In this document: positions 37,601 through 50,100 of the stretch, in pieces
Position numbering within the stretch: position 1 is the stretch's first letter
Layout of the letters: every line of letters starts with the position of its first letter
Assembly: GCA_013397695.1 (NCBI GenBank)
Contig: VYZI01000114.1
Location: forward strand, 911,459-975,458
Length of the DNA stretch: 64,000 nt
From: Centropus unirufus
Taxonomy: Eukaryota > Chordata > Aves > Cuculiformes > Centropidae
Direction: 5' to 3'
The notes under the pieces: model-generated
Told to the model about the DNA's origin: nothing
Seen by the model: the letters and a program-made list of their open reading frames with translations, nothing else
The model's database searches: none
Translations under genes and position numbers: made by a program

Positions 37601-40600
37601 AGATTAATAAAAAAACATAGACAGGACCTAAAAAAAATACAGGTCATGACTTAAAAAAAAATTATTTGGCTTACAAAAAAAATTTAATTAGCTCATAAAA
37701 AAAAGTCTTTGGTTATAGAAAAAAAGCACACTGCATTACTAAAAAAATTTTATTAAGTAAAAAAAAAAACTAACTTCTTAGCCCAAAAAAAATACAACTC
37801 AGCAACAAAAAAATGGATAAAACACATGAAAAAAACATGCAAGAACATAAAAAAAAAATCTTACTTACATCTAAAAAAACAACATTAGAAGATTAAAAAA
37901 AACCAGTGGTATGTCTAAAAAAATAATTTGGTAATACTAAAAAAATGCTTCCTGAAATAGAAAAAAATACATTGGTAAAATTAAAAAAAAGTCAACACCC
38001 ATAGAAAAAAATAGGCACTGTGTATTAAAAAAACCACATCAAGGTATTAAAAAAATTTGTGTTCTATTCAAAAAAAACTAACACAATATATTAAAAAAAT
38101 ATATTAAAGTGCTGAAAAAAAAAAAAAATATTTTAAAAAAAAATTATATCTGAAATATAAAAAAAGATAACTAAAAAATAAAAAAAATCTATATTTTTTC
38201 TTAAAAAAATACTTGCATTTTGCTAAAAAAACCTATGTTTTCTTCCAAAAAAAACTACAAAACCAAATAAAAAAACCAATTCTCTTACCTAAAAAAAAAC
38301 TCTGCTTAACAGAAAAAAAAATCACAAGTACAACAAAAAAATGGTGAGATTTGTTTAAAAAAACTATTTTGATTAGAGAAAAAAATAATAAAACAAATAA
38401 AAAAAAAATAGAACACCCGTCAAAAAAAAAGGATTGCAGGAAAAAAAAAAATGCAAGCGTAGACAGAAAAAAAGGAGATTCCCTTTCTAAAAAAACTTGT
38501 CAGATCCTTTAAAAAAAATACCAAAATGGAAGAAAAAAAATCCGTTCCTTGAAAAAAAAAAAAAAAAAAATCAAAAAAAAAAAAAAAACATAAGTGAAAA
38601 AAAAATCCCTTTCTCACTGCAAAAAAACCCCCCGTGCCTTAGAAAAAAAAGATTTTCTCAGGCAAAAAAAAGTAAAATCAAGATAGAAAAAAACCTGTGA
38701 ATTAAGAGAAAAAAAAAGGAACAACAATTAAAAAAAAAAAGAATTAAGGCCAAAAAAAATAATATAAAATCAAGAAAAAAAAGGCTTAAATTGGACAAAA
38801 AAATTGACAGTACTGACAAAAAAAAAAATTTGCATAATATAAAAAAAAAAAATTAGCCAGATAAAAAAATAAGCTAATAGGAATAAAAAAACATATTGGT
38901 TTAGAAAAAAAAAGGACACTACAATTCCAAAAAAACCTAACAGTTAGATTAAAAAAAGGATGAGGCTAAGGAAAAAAAAAAACTGGGAGAAGATAAAAAA
39001 ACTGAGGTCACATAACAAAAAAATTTTGAAGAAATTGAAAAAAAAATGCTTTAGTAATATAAAAAAAACTTTCAGGCCTAGAAAAAAAATGCTGATGCCT
39101 GTATAAAAAAATTGGAAATGCAAAGCAAAAAAACTTTATATTGAAATAAAAAAAAATGGTTCAAAAGAACAAAAAAACCTAGAAAAAAAAATAAAAAAAT
39201 TTCCTGATTTCTGGAAAAAAAGCAGAATGGAAGATTAAAAAAAGCCACTTTTGGCATAAAAAAAATTTGGTATTGGTACAAAAAAAACAGGAGAGATGTT
39301 CTAAAAAAATGATCCCTGTAATCAAAAAAAAAAAAAAAATATATAGAAAAAAAGAAAATTAATGATTTAAAAAAACCTTAGCACTTAATGAAAAAAAGGA
39401 CACTTTTATCCAAAAAAAAACAAATGCAGCCAAGAAAAAAACAAGTTCTTAACTGTAAAAAAAGGATGAAGCCATTCTAAAAAAATGAAGGTAGTGACTC
39501 AAAAAAAATCACTGATGGCTGAAAAAAAAGCCAATTAACTCTTAAAAAAAAACCTTGATAGTGACCAAAAAAATTGCAACAGGATAAAAAAAAAAATTAA
39601 AATTCAGAGGAAAAAAAATTCAATGGCAGCTAAAAAAAATGCAATTAGAGTAGTAAAAAAAAAATGTTCATGAAAGAAAAAAAGACTGTGAAGTGGTGAA
39701 AAAAACTGGAAAAAAAAAAAAAAAAAAGTAACAATCTGCACTAAAAAAATGCCAAGAAAATACCAAAAAAATATGTGGCAGTTGCAAAAAAAACTATCTG
39801 ATATATCAAAAAAAAGAACTATTTGGGGATAAAAAAATCTACCAGCTGAACAAAAAAAACTTGGAGACTGACTTAAAAAAAACAACTTAGAATAGGAAAA
39901 AAAACAACCTAATCATTTAAAAAAAGGCAAATATTTTTTAAAAAAAAAACTCAGTGAATTAAAAAAAAACCTAAAGCTGACACAAAAAAAACACCCTCTT
40001 TTCTCCAAAAAAAAGGAATCAAATATGAAAAAAAACCTGAAAGGGTCTTAAAAAAAATATATTTGATTGAGGAAAAAAACAAGTTACATTAAAGAAAAAA
40101 ATTCTATACTGTTCCTAAAAAAAAGCTTACACTGATAAAAAAAAAATTTCTGCCATCTAGAAAAAAACCTCTATTACCTATTAAAAAAAATCTGTCATGT
40201 GGACAAAAAAAACTTATAAATGAGAAAAAAAAACGATTAAAATGTTTCAAAAAAACTCATTTCATTCTGTAAAAAAATCAGTTTCTTTCCACAAAAAAAT
40301 TCAAAACACTTAATAAAAAAATTACCTACTGTTGAAAAAAAAATTATTCTCTGATGTCAAAAAAAATACATGACAGTAAGAAAAAAATAGCATGATAGAA
40401 GGAAAAAAAACAACATTTTGATATAAAAAAAGTTCTTTGCTATTCCAAAAAAAATACACACTAAAAGCAAAAAAAGCTTTTTTTACTACAAAAAAAATAA
40501 GTTAAATTTCTGAAAAAAATCTATGCCATAATACAAAAAAAATACACATTCTTTTAAAAAAAAATAACTAATTTAAAAAAAAAAACATTTTTTTTAAGTT

Positions 40601-43600
40601 AAAAAAAAAGGTATTTTTCCTAAAAAAAAGATGAGTTTTATTAAAAAAAAATACCATTTTTTTCAAAAAAAAAGGATATCAGAAACCCAAAAAAATTTCT
40701 CTTTTCCCAGAAAAAAATCTCTTTGATGTTAAAAAAAAAATCTACAAATATATAAAAAAAATTACTTTTTGTATTTAAAAAAAATTAATATGGATATTAA
40801 AAAAAAAAGCAAAAAGTAAAAAAAAAAAGACCGAAACTGAACAAAAAAATATTGCTGAAGTTTTAAAAAAAGAAAAAAAACATGTAAAAAAAACTTTGCA
40901 TCTGGTTTAAAAAAATATAGTCCACTTCACAAAAAAAAGTTACTTAGCACTTAAAAAAACCTGTCAGAACAATAAAAAAAACTGTGTTATAAGAAAAAAA
41001 AAAGCATCAAAAAATGAAAAAAAAATATTGATAATGGACTAAAAAAAGGTCATCAGAACATTAAAAAAACTATAATCCAATCCTAAAAAAAAAATGTGAT
41101 ACTGAAAAAAAAACAAATCATTGGTAATAAAAAAATTTCTGAAAGAATAGAAAAAAATCTATTTTTCACCATAAAAAAAATACAGAAAAAAATGAAAAAA
41201 AAAGACTAGGATTCAGAAAAAAACATCACAACTCTCATAAAAAAAAATGCATAGTCCAAGAAAAAAACTGCAACAGCATCATAAAAAAAATGGTATTATT
41301 TTAAAAAAAAAATAGACAGGAAAAAAAAAAAAAATGCATTTAGTTAGTAAAAAAACACTCAGTTCCCTGTAAAAAAATTGTAGTATATCTCAAAAAAAAT
41401 CCTGAACATAAACTAAAAAAAAGATTGATTTCTCATAAAAAAAAAGATTATATGTTATAAAAAAATGTAAATCTTTTGTAAAAAAAAGCTAGTTTATGAA
41501 GTAAAAAAAACAATCGGTATGAACAAAAAAAACAATTCAGGGGAAAAAAAAAACCTCCTATCTATTTTAAAAAAATGCATAATGCTTTTCAAAAAAAAAT
41601 GGCATGACCAAAAAAAAAAATCAATTGTACATCAAAAAAAAGAAACACTGACATATAAAAAAAGATCATTAAAGTTATAAAAAAATAAGTGAAAAGTATA
41701 AAAAAAAGGTCCATCAGAATTTAAAAAAACATTATATGAGAATTAAAAAAACCACAGTGATTCTAAAAAAAAATGGCATATAAAATTTAAAAAAACTTGC
41801 TAACAGAACAAAAAAAAGCCAAATTTCTAGAGAAAAAAAAATAGTGCTGCATAAAAAAAAATCCGGTTTCGCTGAGAAAAAAAATCTGCTTAGTGTTGAA
41901 AAAAATCCCCCTGAACTTCTAAAAAAATATTTGAGGTTAATTAAAAAAAAAAGAGTCTCTCAAAAAAAAAAAATATTCCTGTCACAAAAAAAAATGATAT
42001 GAGATATGAAAAAAAGATAGAAAAAGTAACAAAAAAATAATAACTGAACAAGAAAAAAACTCCTTGGAAGAAAAAAAAAAACCGCATCACTACATAAAAA
42101 AAAACACATCAAATATACAAAAAAATTTATTTAGTGATAAAAAAAAAGAATTCACTGTACTGAAAAAAATAAGGTTCACAGGATAAAAAAATCAGTAAGG
42201 TTGGAAAAAAAAACTAAGATCATCAAGCAAAAAAATTAACCCAAAAAATTAAAAAAACAGTTGTGTATTTTTAAAAAAAACTGATGTCATGACTAAAAAA
42301 AACAGAAAGTGGTCATAAAAAAATAACTTACCATTATAAAAAAAATATTCAATCGGTTTTAAAAAAATATTTGTAATATTTCAAAAAAAATTTAAGAGTG
42401 ATTCAAAAAAATATATAGTGAAAATAAAAAAAATATTTTAGAACTTAAAAAAAAATGTTATTGCTATATGAAAAAAAAATATTGATTAGAGAAAAAAAAA
42501 GCAATCTTCCCTCTAAAAAAAGAAAATGAAATTCTTAAAAAAATTCTTTTTCTGAGTCAAAAAAATTACAGATTCAGTTTAAAAAAAACGATTAAATAAA
42601 TAAAAAAAAGAAACAGCATTTTCGAAAAAAACTGTCTCTGCTCTTGAAAAAAATTGGGACTCTTTACTAAAAAAAAACATCTTAATGAAGAAAAAAAGTC
42701 TTTATATTTGAAAAAAAAAAAGTCCATTGTGCTTAAAAAAAAAGGAAAAGAAAGAAAAAAAAATAAAAATAAATATAGAAAAAAACACAACAAAAATTTC
42801 AAAAAAATTTCAGTCAGGTTTGAAAAAAACATTATCGCTGAGGAAAAAAAATTTCCTTGTGTTTCAAAAAAAAAACTGGTATTGCCTGAAAAAAATTTAT
42901 TCATGAGCAAAAAAAAAGGATCAAAGCATGAAAAAAAAAATGGTAGCTCACAGGAAAAAAATGTGAGGGCAAGCATAAAAAAAAAAGATATTGCCTATAA
43001 AAAAAAAAAGTAGCCATATTAAAAAAAGTCTGAAACCTGAATAAAAAAATTGTTTACATTCATCAAAAAAAGTTAGATGGATACCCAAAAAAACACAGAT
43101 GTAGACCTAAAAAAAGAAACTAGATGGGATAAAAAAAAAGATATTAAAGAGTAAAAAAATGTGACTGGCTGAAAAAAAAAAGATTTAGCTAACAGAAAAA
43201 AAATGAAGCTCAACAAAAAAAAAAACAGAACTATGTACCTAAAAAAAAATAAACCTGTGCACAAAAAAAGACTGGGAAGCAGCTAAAAAAAACTGGCCTT
43301 TCTGAAAAAAAAATGGGTGTTGTAGTGAAAAAAAAGTTAAGTAGGATCGAAAAAAAAGCTTTAAGTGGAAGCAAAAAAAATCACGTACAGGGCTAAAAAA
43401 AAAAAACTGTGGTCAGAAAAAAAAGGTAAATTATTACCAAAAAAAACTCACTCACAAGGAAAAAAAATTTGGAATAGGTTTCAAAAAAAGTGTCTCAGTT
43501 CAAGAAAAAAAATGGAAAATGGAGAAAAAAAAAGTAGAAGACAACCAGAAAAAAAGGTACTTGCCTGCCAAAAAAAATTGAGGGAGCGGAGTAAAAAAAG

Positions 43601-46600
43601 TCTGTTGAAGCAAAAAAAAAAAGGAAGATAAGCCTAAAAAAAAATGAAGGACATCTATAAAAAAAATTGTCAAACTCTTGAAAAAAACAAATTGTAAAAC
43701 AAAAAAAAACCCTTACAAGCTGTGAAAAAAAAGGTTTACATTTGGTAAAAAAAAAGACTTTTGTACAGAAAAAAATCAAGTCACAGAGAAAAAAAAAAAT
43801 CTCCATCTTTGGAAAAAAACAAGACTCAGTTATAAAAAAAAATGAGTAACATGATAAAAAAAATATTCAAGAGGCCCGAAAAAAAACTTCATTACTTCAT
43901 AAAAAAAGGTGAACTGCACAACAAAAAAAGGTCTCTTCCAACCCAAAAAAATGTAAGGCAGACACAAAAAAAACTCTAGGTGAAAATAAAAAAAACGTTT
44001 CTTAGAGAACAAAAAAAAAAATTACTAAAATAAAAAAAACCTGAAGCTGCTTGGAAAAAAAAACTGAGTTTTAACTAAAAAAAGGACACTGTCCTGTGAA
44101 AAAAAAATAAAAGCTACATAAAAAAAAATTAAAAAATACAGAAAAAAAATAGCTTTCTGAAGCAAAAAAAATCAGCCTAAGAGCAGAAAAAAATTTCAAG
44201 AGGATCTAAAAAAAAAGATCTAAGGAACAAAAAAAAAACCAGTTCAATTTGCAAAAAAACCCAATGTCACCATTAAAAAAAAAATGGTGAGTTATAAAAA
44301 AAACATAAAATAGTGTTCAAAAAAAACAACATGTTATTTTAAAAAAATATTTTCTTGATAATAAAAAAAGCTCTGCATTATTAAAAAAAAATTTGCTCAA
44401 ACATAAAAAAAAATTTATGTTACAGAAAAAAAAAAATATACAAGGTTTCCAAAAAAAACATATACAAGCCCTAAAAAAAGAAAATAGAAAGGACAAAAAA
44501 AAAAGTGAAAAATTTGAAAAAAATTACATGATCTGTATAAAAAAAACTAACTATGGTAATAAAAAAATCTCACATTCAAAAGAAAAAAATCATTTTAACA
44601 GATAAAAAAAAGAAGTTAGCCGTATTAAAAAAAGGCAAAAAAGAGATTAAAAAAAACATCAATTATTCTGAAAAAAAATTATTACTAATAACAAAAAAAG
44701 GAGAAGGAAAATAAAAAAAAACTACATGTAAGACCCAAAAAAATTGCTTAGGGCTGAAAAAAAAAGGTTCATAAGTACATAAAAAAAAGAAGCCTAGATA
44801 ACAAAAAAAGAGGAAAAAAGGCATAAAAAAATTTTTTTCTCCAAATAAAAAAACATTTAAATCACTCAAAAAAAAACGGACAAGCCTTTGAAAAAAAGAC
44901 TGATGTTACATAAAAAAAACAGTAATATGTTGTAAAAAAAAAGGGTGGGCCAAGGAAAAAAAATTATTCCTTACTCAGAAAAAAATTGGTGTAGTGGGTT
45001 AAAAAAATATACTCCTTAACATAAAAAAAATGTGGATTTTATGTAAAAAAAATAAGATTAGTGAGGAAAAAAAAACACACAAACGCATAAAAAAACTTTA
45101 TAAATCGCTTAAAAAAACTTCATATCTAACAGAAAAAAACACGTTCCATTATGTAAAAAAAGGTGCTATAGAGCTAAAAAAAAGATATAATCCAATGTAA
45201 AAAAATACAATGTAGCACATAAAAAAAAAAATTGGGAAAAAGAAAAAAATTATGAAATTGCTTGAAAAAAATGCCTCAGATTTGTTAAAAAAATGGTTTG
45301 GGATTTTGAAAAAAAGGGATTTTTTTGGTTAAAAAAATTTTGTCTATTTTTTAAAAAAAATAAAGAAAAACCCCAAAAAAAGCAGTTTTATTGTAAAAAA
45401 AAAAATTAATCTTTAACAAAAAAAATAAGGAATTATCCATAAAAAAACAGCAAATAAAAGCTAAAAAAAATTAGAGACAGGATTAAAAAAAAGACATTCC
45501 CTCTAAAAAAAAAGCAAGAGGGAAACTTAAAAAAATTGCAGTGATGGTGCAAAAAAAATTTTTCTCAGAGAGAAAAAAAAGCTAGGCTAAAGCAAAAAAA
45601 AGTAATTTTGAAATGGAAAAAAAACTCAAATAAAACCTAAAAAAAACTGTATTGAATGGAAAAAAAAACAGCTCCTGCCCTTAAAAAAATTTGCCTTTGT
45701 GTCTAAAAAAAAGCATTTTAGAATCCAAAAAAAATGTTGGCATCAGTGAAAAAAAAGAAGACTCTGATAAAAAAAAATACTCCTATTCTTGCAAAAAAAG
45801 GTATTTTTATTATTAAAAAAAGTCTTTTAAATTACTAAAAAAAGTTTGGGTTTGTATAAAAAAAAGGAATATATATATATAAAAAAATTGCATCGTGAGT
45901 AGAAAAAAATACTCAGTTTTTCGAAAAAAAACAGAAATGTCGTCCCAAAAAAATAATTTCACCTTAGAAAAAAAACAGACATAATGAATTAAAAAAAAAC
46001 ACTTCGATAGAGAAAAAAAATTTAAGAAATGATTAAAAAAACAGGAACTATTTAATAAAAAAATTTTACCTATGATGCAAAAAAACTATGCCAAGGTATT
46101 AAAAAAAGTTCATAACATGGATAAAAAAAGATTGAGGGAAAAAGAAAAAAAAATACGTATTTTGTAAAAAAAATATATATCAAAAATAAAAAAAAAATAC
46201 ATACCTTGGCAAAAAAATCCAAGATTATTTTTAAAAAAATAAAAATTTAGCATGAAAAAAATAGTATAACATGTGTAAAAAAACTGGCATCAACACTGAA
46301 AAAAAGACAATGAATATATCAAAAAAACTATCACTTATCTTTAAAAAAAACAGAACAGTATAGAAAAAAAAATCTTTATATATTGAAAAAAAAATGTGTA
46401 ATATACCTAAAAAAAGAACATTCAGAAGACAAAAAAAAGATGTTTTCATTACAAAAAAATGTTACATAAAGATGAAAAAAAGGGTTTGAACAGCATAAAA
46501 AAAAAATAACATCACAAAAAAAAAACAAAAACTATTTGAAAAAAAAAAAGGAAAATAGTAACAAAAAAAACACAGAAGAAAGAAAAAAAAAGTAAACCAC

Positions 46601-47031
46601 TGCAACAAAAAAAAATATATATTTTCAAAAAAAAAGAAAGAGGCTTATTTAAAAAAATAGTTTTGCATCAATAAAAAAACGCCTCTAAAAGGGGAAAAAA
46701 ATTATTTTATTAATAAAAAAAAATATGATTATTGCATAAAAAAAAAACATCCCTCTTACTAAAAAAATTATCATGATATGTCAAAAAAATCTAACAGTTT
46801 AGTGAAAAAAAAAGAATCACAGTGGGAAAAAAATATTATTACAACCATAAAAAAAAGGTGGCATTTTACAAAAAAAAGTCCTTTGTTACCTTAAAAAAAG
46901 AGCCAAATAATCCAAAAAAAATAGCTCTGCATGTCCAAAAAAAAATTATTTAAAATTCAAAAAAATGATATTATCTAAAGAAAAAAAAAGTTGGTTAGGG
47001 GGAAAAAAAAAATTCAAATGACGCAAAAAAA
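34639..47031 (+). repeat. Phase-locked A7 every 22 bases, 564 periods
   Basis: Seven A start at 34639 and recur every 22 bases. Starts fit 34639 + 22k at each of several dozen places tested along the contig, including 34969 (k=15), 36003 (k=62), 36641 (k=91), 38467 (k=174), 42009 (k=335), 43901 (k=421), 44121 (k=431), 46981 (k=561) and 47025 (k=563). Runs longer than seven are explained by native A next to the block. No core run I checked is short or substituted. The 15-base spacers are unrelated to one another and look like random genomic sequence. This is not a satellite, because only the homopolymer repeats, and not a microsatellite, because nothing drifts. Mutation would have blurred such an array. 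The likeliest explanation is a periodic overwrite of the sequence record. Confidence 0.95.
43908..43944 (+). mobile_element. Possible CR1 3'-end remnant seen through the A7 pattern
   Basis: The spacer GGTGAACTGCACAAC (43908-43922) and the next spacer GGTCTCTTCCAACCC (43930-43944) resemble the end of CR1 on the plus strand (TGGACT..ATGAC, then GGTC..TTCCAAC). The spacing from TGAACT to GGTCTC is 20 bases if the seven A replaced native bases. It is 19 in this window's own CR1 copy near 1052-1088, and would be only 13 if the A run had been inserted. The first spacer matches weakly, about 8 of 13. The following spacer does not continue the CR1 end, so the assignment is tentative. Confidence 0.35.
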
Positions 47032-47057
47032 CTCGGTACTATGGCTTAACTTGAATT

Positions 47058-47142
47058 NNNNNNNNNNNNNNNNNNNNNNNNNNNNNNNNNNNNNNNNNNN
47101 NNNNNNNNNNNNNNNNNNNNNNNNNNNNNNNNNNNNNNNNNN
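47058..47142. other. Assembly gap, 85 N
   Basis: An unbroken run of 85 N forming the right edge of the periodic contig. Sequence beyond it, from 47143, shows no trace of the 22-base pattern. Confidence 0.99.
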
Positions 47143-50100
47143 CTCTTGTATGCAATTCTATCAGGGATTTTTATTAGGCCCATGCACAAACAATTTCAAA
47201 CTCCTATAAATGAAAAATCTCTCAAAGGGGGGGAAAAAAATAAAATTGTATTTTCAGAATTGCTCAGTGGATTTTATAAGTTTTCCCATAATAAAACAAA
47301 AAGTAAAAAATTCCAAGGCTTTGTATCTAAAATTCTTAATCATTTTAGCTAATTCCATTAGTAGATTTAGTGAACAATCAGGAAAGAGTTTATACCTGAG
47401 CATCAGACTGACATTTCATAGTGGAATAATCTTTCTTTATATTTTAGGTCATTCACAAGCTCACTGGAAAGATGTCGAATAATGTAGCAGCATGAATGTT
47501 TATATCTCTGTGAAAGACACTCACTACTGACTAACACCCCTGCATTTTCTATTACACAATGTCTAATTAAGCCCCATGATGCCACTCTCAAATCTGACAA
47601 AGCAGAGATAATTCTTGACATTTTCAAAAACTTGGCTTATGTTCCCCTTCTTTTTACAGTGACACAAGCTGGGGTTTCAAACTGATAATGACATTGTAGC
47701 AAGTTTCTGGGTTTTAGTCTTTTTCACACAGTAGTTTGCTCAGAAGGAATAGAATCGCTCAGACCTTTATTTGCCTTTGCACAGAATCACGGCAGCCAAA
47801 AGACCAAATTTTGCCCTTACTTGCCTTTGTTCAACTTCCACCAAAATCAATGGAGATTATGTGGAATGCTACCTAGGGAGTGATTGGGTCCGCAGCACAC
47901 AGAGACAACCGCCACAGCACATATAAGGTGACAGGTCACATCACTTCAATTGTCCCTATCTTCTTTCAGCACTAGACAAACATCAGAAGAGACAAACATA
48001 AAACAGTAAAATAACAATAGCAATACTCAGTGTCCTGGTGCTGTCCCTGTCACTGCTGCTCCTTCTGTCCAGCCATAAAGCAAAATTTTCTCTACCACAT
48101 GTGGTGCCTCACATCTATCTTTCTTGGGCAGCAGCAGGAGGCAGAGCAGCAATATTTGGAGGCTGGCTTTAATTTAGGAGTCTTCTCTTTAAAATGAAAC
48201 TGTGGCTTTTCAGATAGAAAAATAAGGACAAGGGCGAAAGAAGGTCCTGCATATGCTTCCAAAATTATGAAAATTAAAAGAAAGGAATACACTTTCCTGA
48301 TTCCAAAAAACACAGGTCTTTTCACTGCTTTGATTTCATCATTTAAAACATCGCCCCATTCTCTCTCCTGGTAGTATCACTGTGTTCTTGTTTAATTTAC
48401 TACGTCCACTGTGACACTAGCCAGAAACTACTCAAGTTCTTCTTCTCAATTAAAATAAAAAATATAAAGAGCTGGTAATGAGTTGCAAATTTTTTCCACA
48501 AATGCCTGACAATGACTAAGAGTTGTTTTACAGATCTTGGGGGAAAAAAGCAGTAAAACTCAACTAAAATTACAGAAACCTATACAAATCTCATTAGTAT
48601 ATTGTTTAAGAAGGTACAATTTGCCATTTTGTTCCTCAGTCAAAAAGGACTCAACCTCTGAGAGTTAAGACTAATGCAATAATTATTAATATTTGCAACT
48701 GTAAACTCCTAACCCCTGTGCAAAATGCTTTTCCACATTTTTTTCTAGAAACTGCTTTAATACAGTTTTACAAGAAACATCATTTGTTCAGATTGTGTCC
48801 CAATTCACCCTGCAAACAGAGACAGAAAACTAATTATTTTCAACCCCCAACCTTTACTCAACTATATCTTTTGAAGACAGACACTAAATTGGTGGAAAAT
48901 TACATCTGACATTGGATTTCATGCTTATACATTTTTTCCTATCTTTCTTTCTATCTATTTGATTAAATCATTTCACATCTTTCAGAAGTCATAAGTTACA
49001 AAGAATAAAAGAATTCACCATAGAGAGATTTAATATGTACAAAGAATATCCCCTTTATGGGTGTGGACTTGGTCATTTGAGCAGTCAAGCTAATGAGCAC
49101 ACTGTAAACCAGCCTATTCCTGAGCAACTGTAGAGTTTCAGCAGATATAACCTCTCTCTTCCCACACAAACTTAAAGACTAGACAATAGAGCTTTTTGCA
49201 ATGAGTCTGTATTTGTTTTGGTTTATTATTCTTGTTGTTATAGAATTAAGGTTCTAGTGAATTCAGGTGCTGGGCGGGCATGAAGTAAGAAAAAGCTCGT
49301 GACAAAATCGATTTAAATTTGAATTTGAAAATTCAGCCACAGAAGTTGAGAAAAAATAATAGCCCAGTGCAGAAAAATACCATAGTCAAGGTCACAGAGG
49401 AGCTTCGTAGTAAAATCATAACACACTACAAGTACAGGTCTTCAAATCTAGATTTCAGCTCCGTAGTAGGAGGCTACTTTGTTCCAAATACCTAAACTCT
49501 ATCATTGAAAACACATTTTTTCTTCTCTTTGAATTTCAATGTGAAAGAGAACTCTCGCTAAAATCAAAGACAGGTGAGAAAAAGAATACCGTTTCCTAAG
49601 GGATGGACATACATGAGAAGTTTTATAGATACACTAATACAACAGATTTCTCTGTCACCAAAGGTAACAGGAAAGGTTCTGTATCCAACATTGGGACTGA
49701 CGACCACAGTTTTCTCAATAAATTGTACAGGACTGTATTCATGGCAATGAAATAATTGAATCCAGGATTGATATATTTTTATTTATGTGCTTTTCAGGTT
49801 AAACAATTAGTAGAAAATATATTACTTTACCTGAAACAAAATCAAATGAACTGATTTCTTGAATCTTTCTTGAGTAACTCCTAAGAATGACTAGCTTGAT
49901 TTGACAGCTTGTCTGTTCTTCGGTAAAGCTAGATGACAGTCATCCACAAAAGCACTTGATTAGTTTATCATTACCTGTGTCTTCGTTTAGCAGATGTTTT
50001 CAAAGTCCTTTGCCTCAGTGAAATTTGTCACCACATAATGTGAATTGGGTGACTCTCTTGTTCATGTTAAGTTCTTTCTGCATTTTACAGCTGTAACTTT

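Larger units (their letters stand above)
34635..47057. other. Gap-bounded contig carrying the A7 pattern
   Basis: The 12,423 bases between the two N gaps. All but the first four bases (GACT) and the last 26 (from 47032) lie inside a strictly periodic A7 pattern. The final 26 bases read as ordinary sequence. No genuine gene can be called here: the Lys-rich plus frames and Phe-rich minus frames (for example 42654-43013 plus and 42566-42976 minus) are produced by the A7 blocks, which also remove stop codons from about a third of positions. The underlying base content outside the A blocks looks like the AT-rich background of the rest of the window, somewhat richer in G and C over the first 350 bases. 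Confidence 0.9.

Noticed and set aside
35154..46449. Many Lys-rich plus frames and Phe-rich minus frames
   Set aside because: They follow directly from A7 every 22 bases and have no start context, domain or strand preference.
34639..47031. CRISPR-like repeat-spacer array (7-base repeat, 15-base unique spacers)
   Set aside because: The repeat is a homopolymer of only seven bases, the spacers are far too short, there are no cas genes, and the host is a vertebrate.
34639..47031. Satellite or expanded microsatellite
   Set aside because: Only the A7 block repeats. The 15-base spacers are unrelated, and the phase never drifts over 564 units, which neither unequal crossing-over nor slippage can give.
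34639..47031. Periodic An/Tn clusters like those of nematode germline introns
   Set aside because: Those show a loose period near 10 bases with mixed A and T runs. Here the period is exactly 22, A only, with perfect cores.
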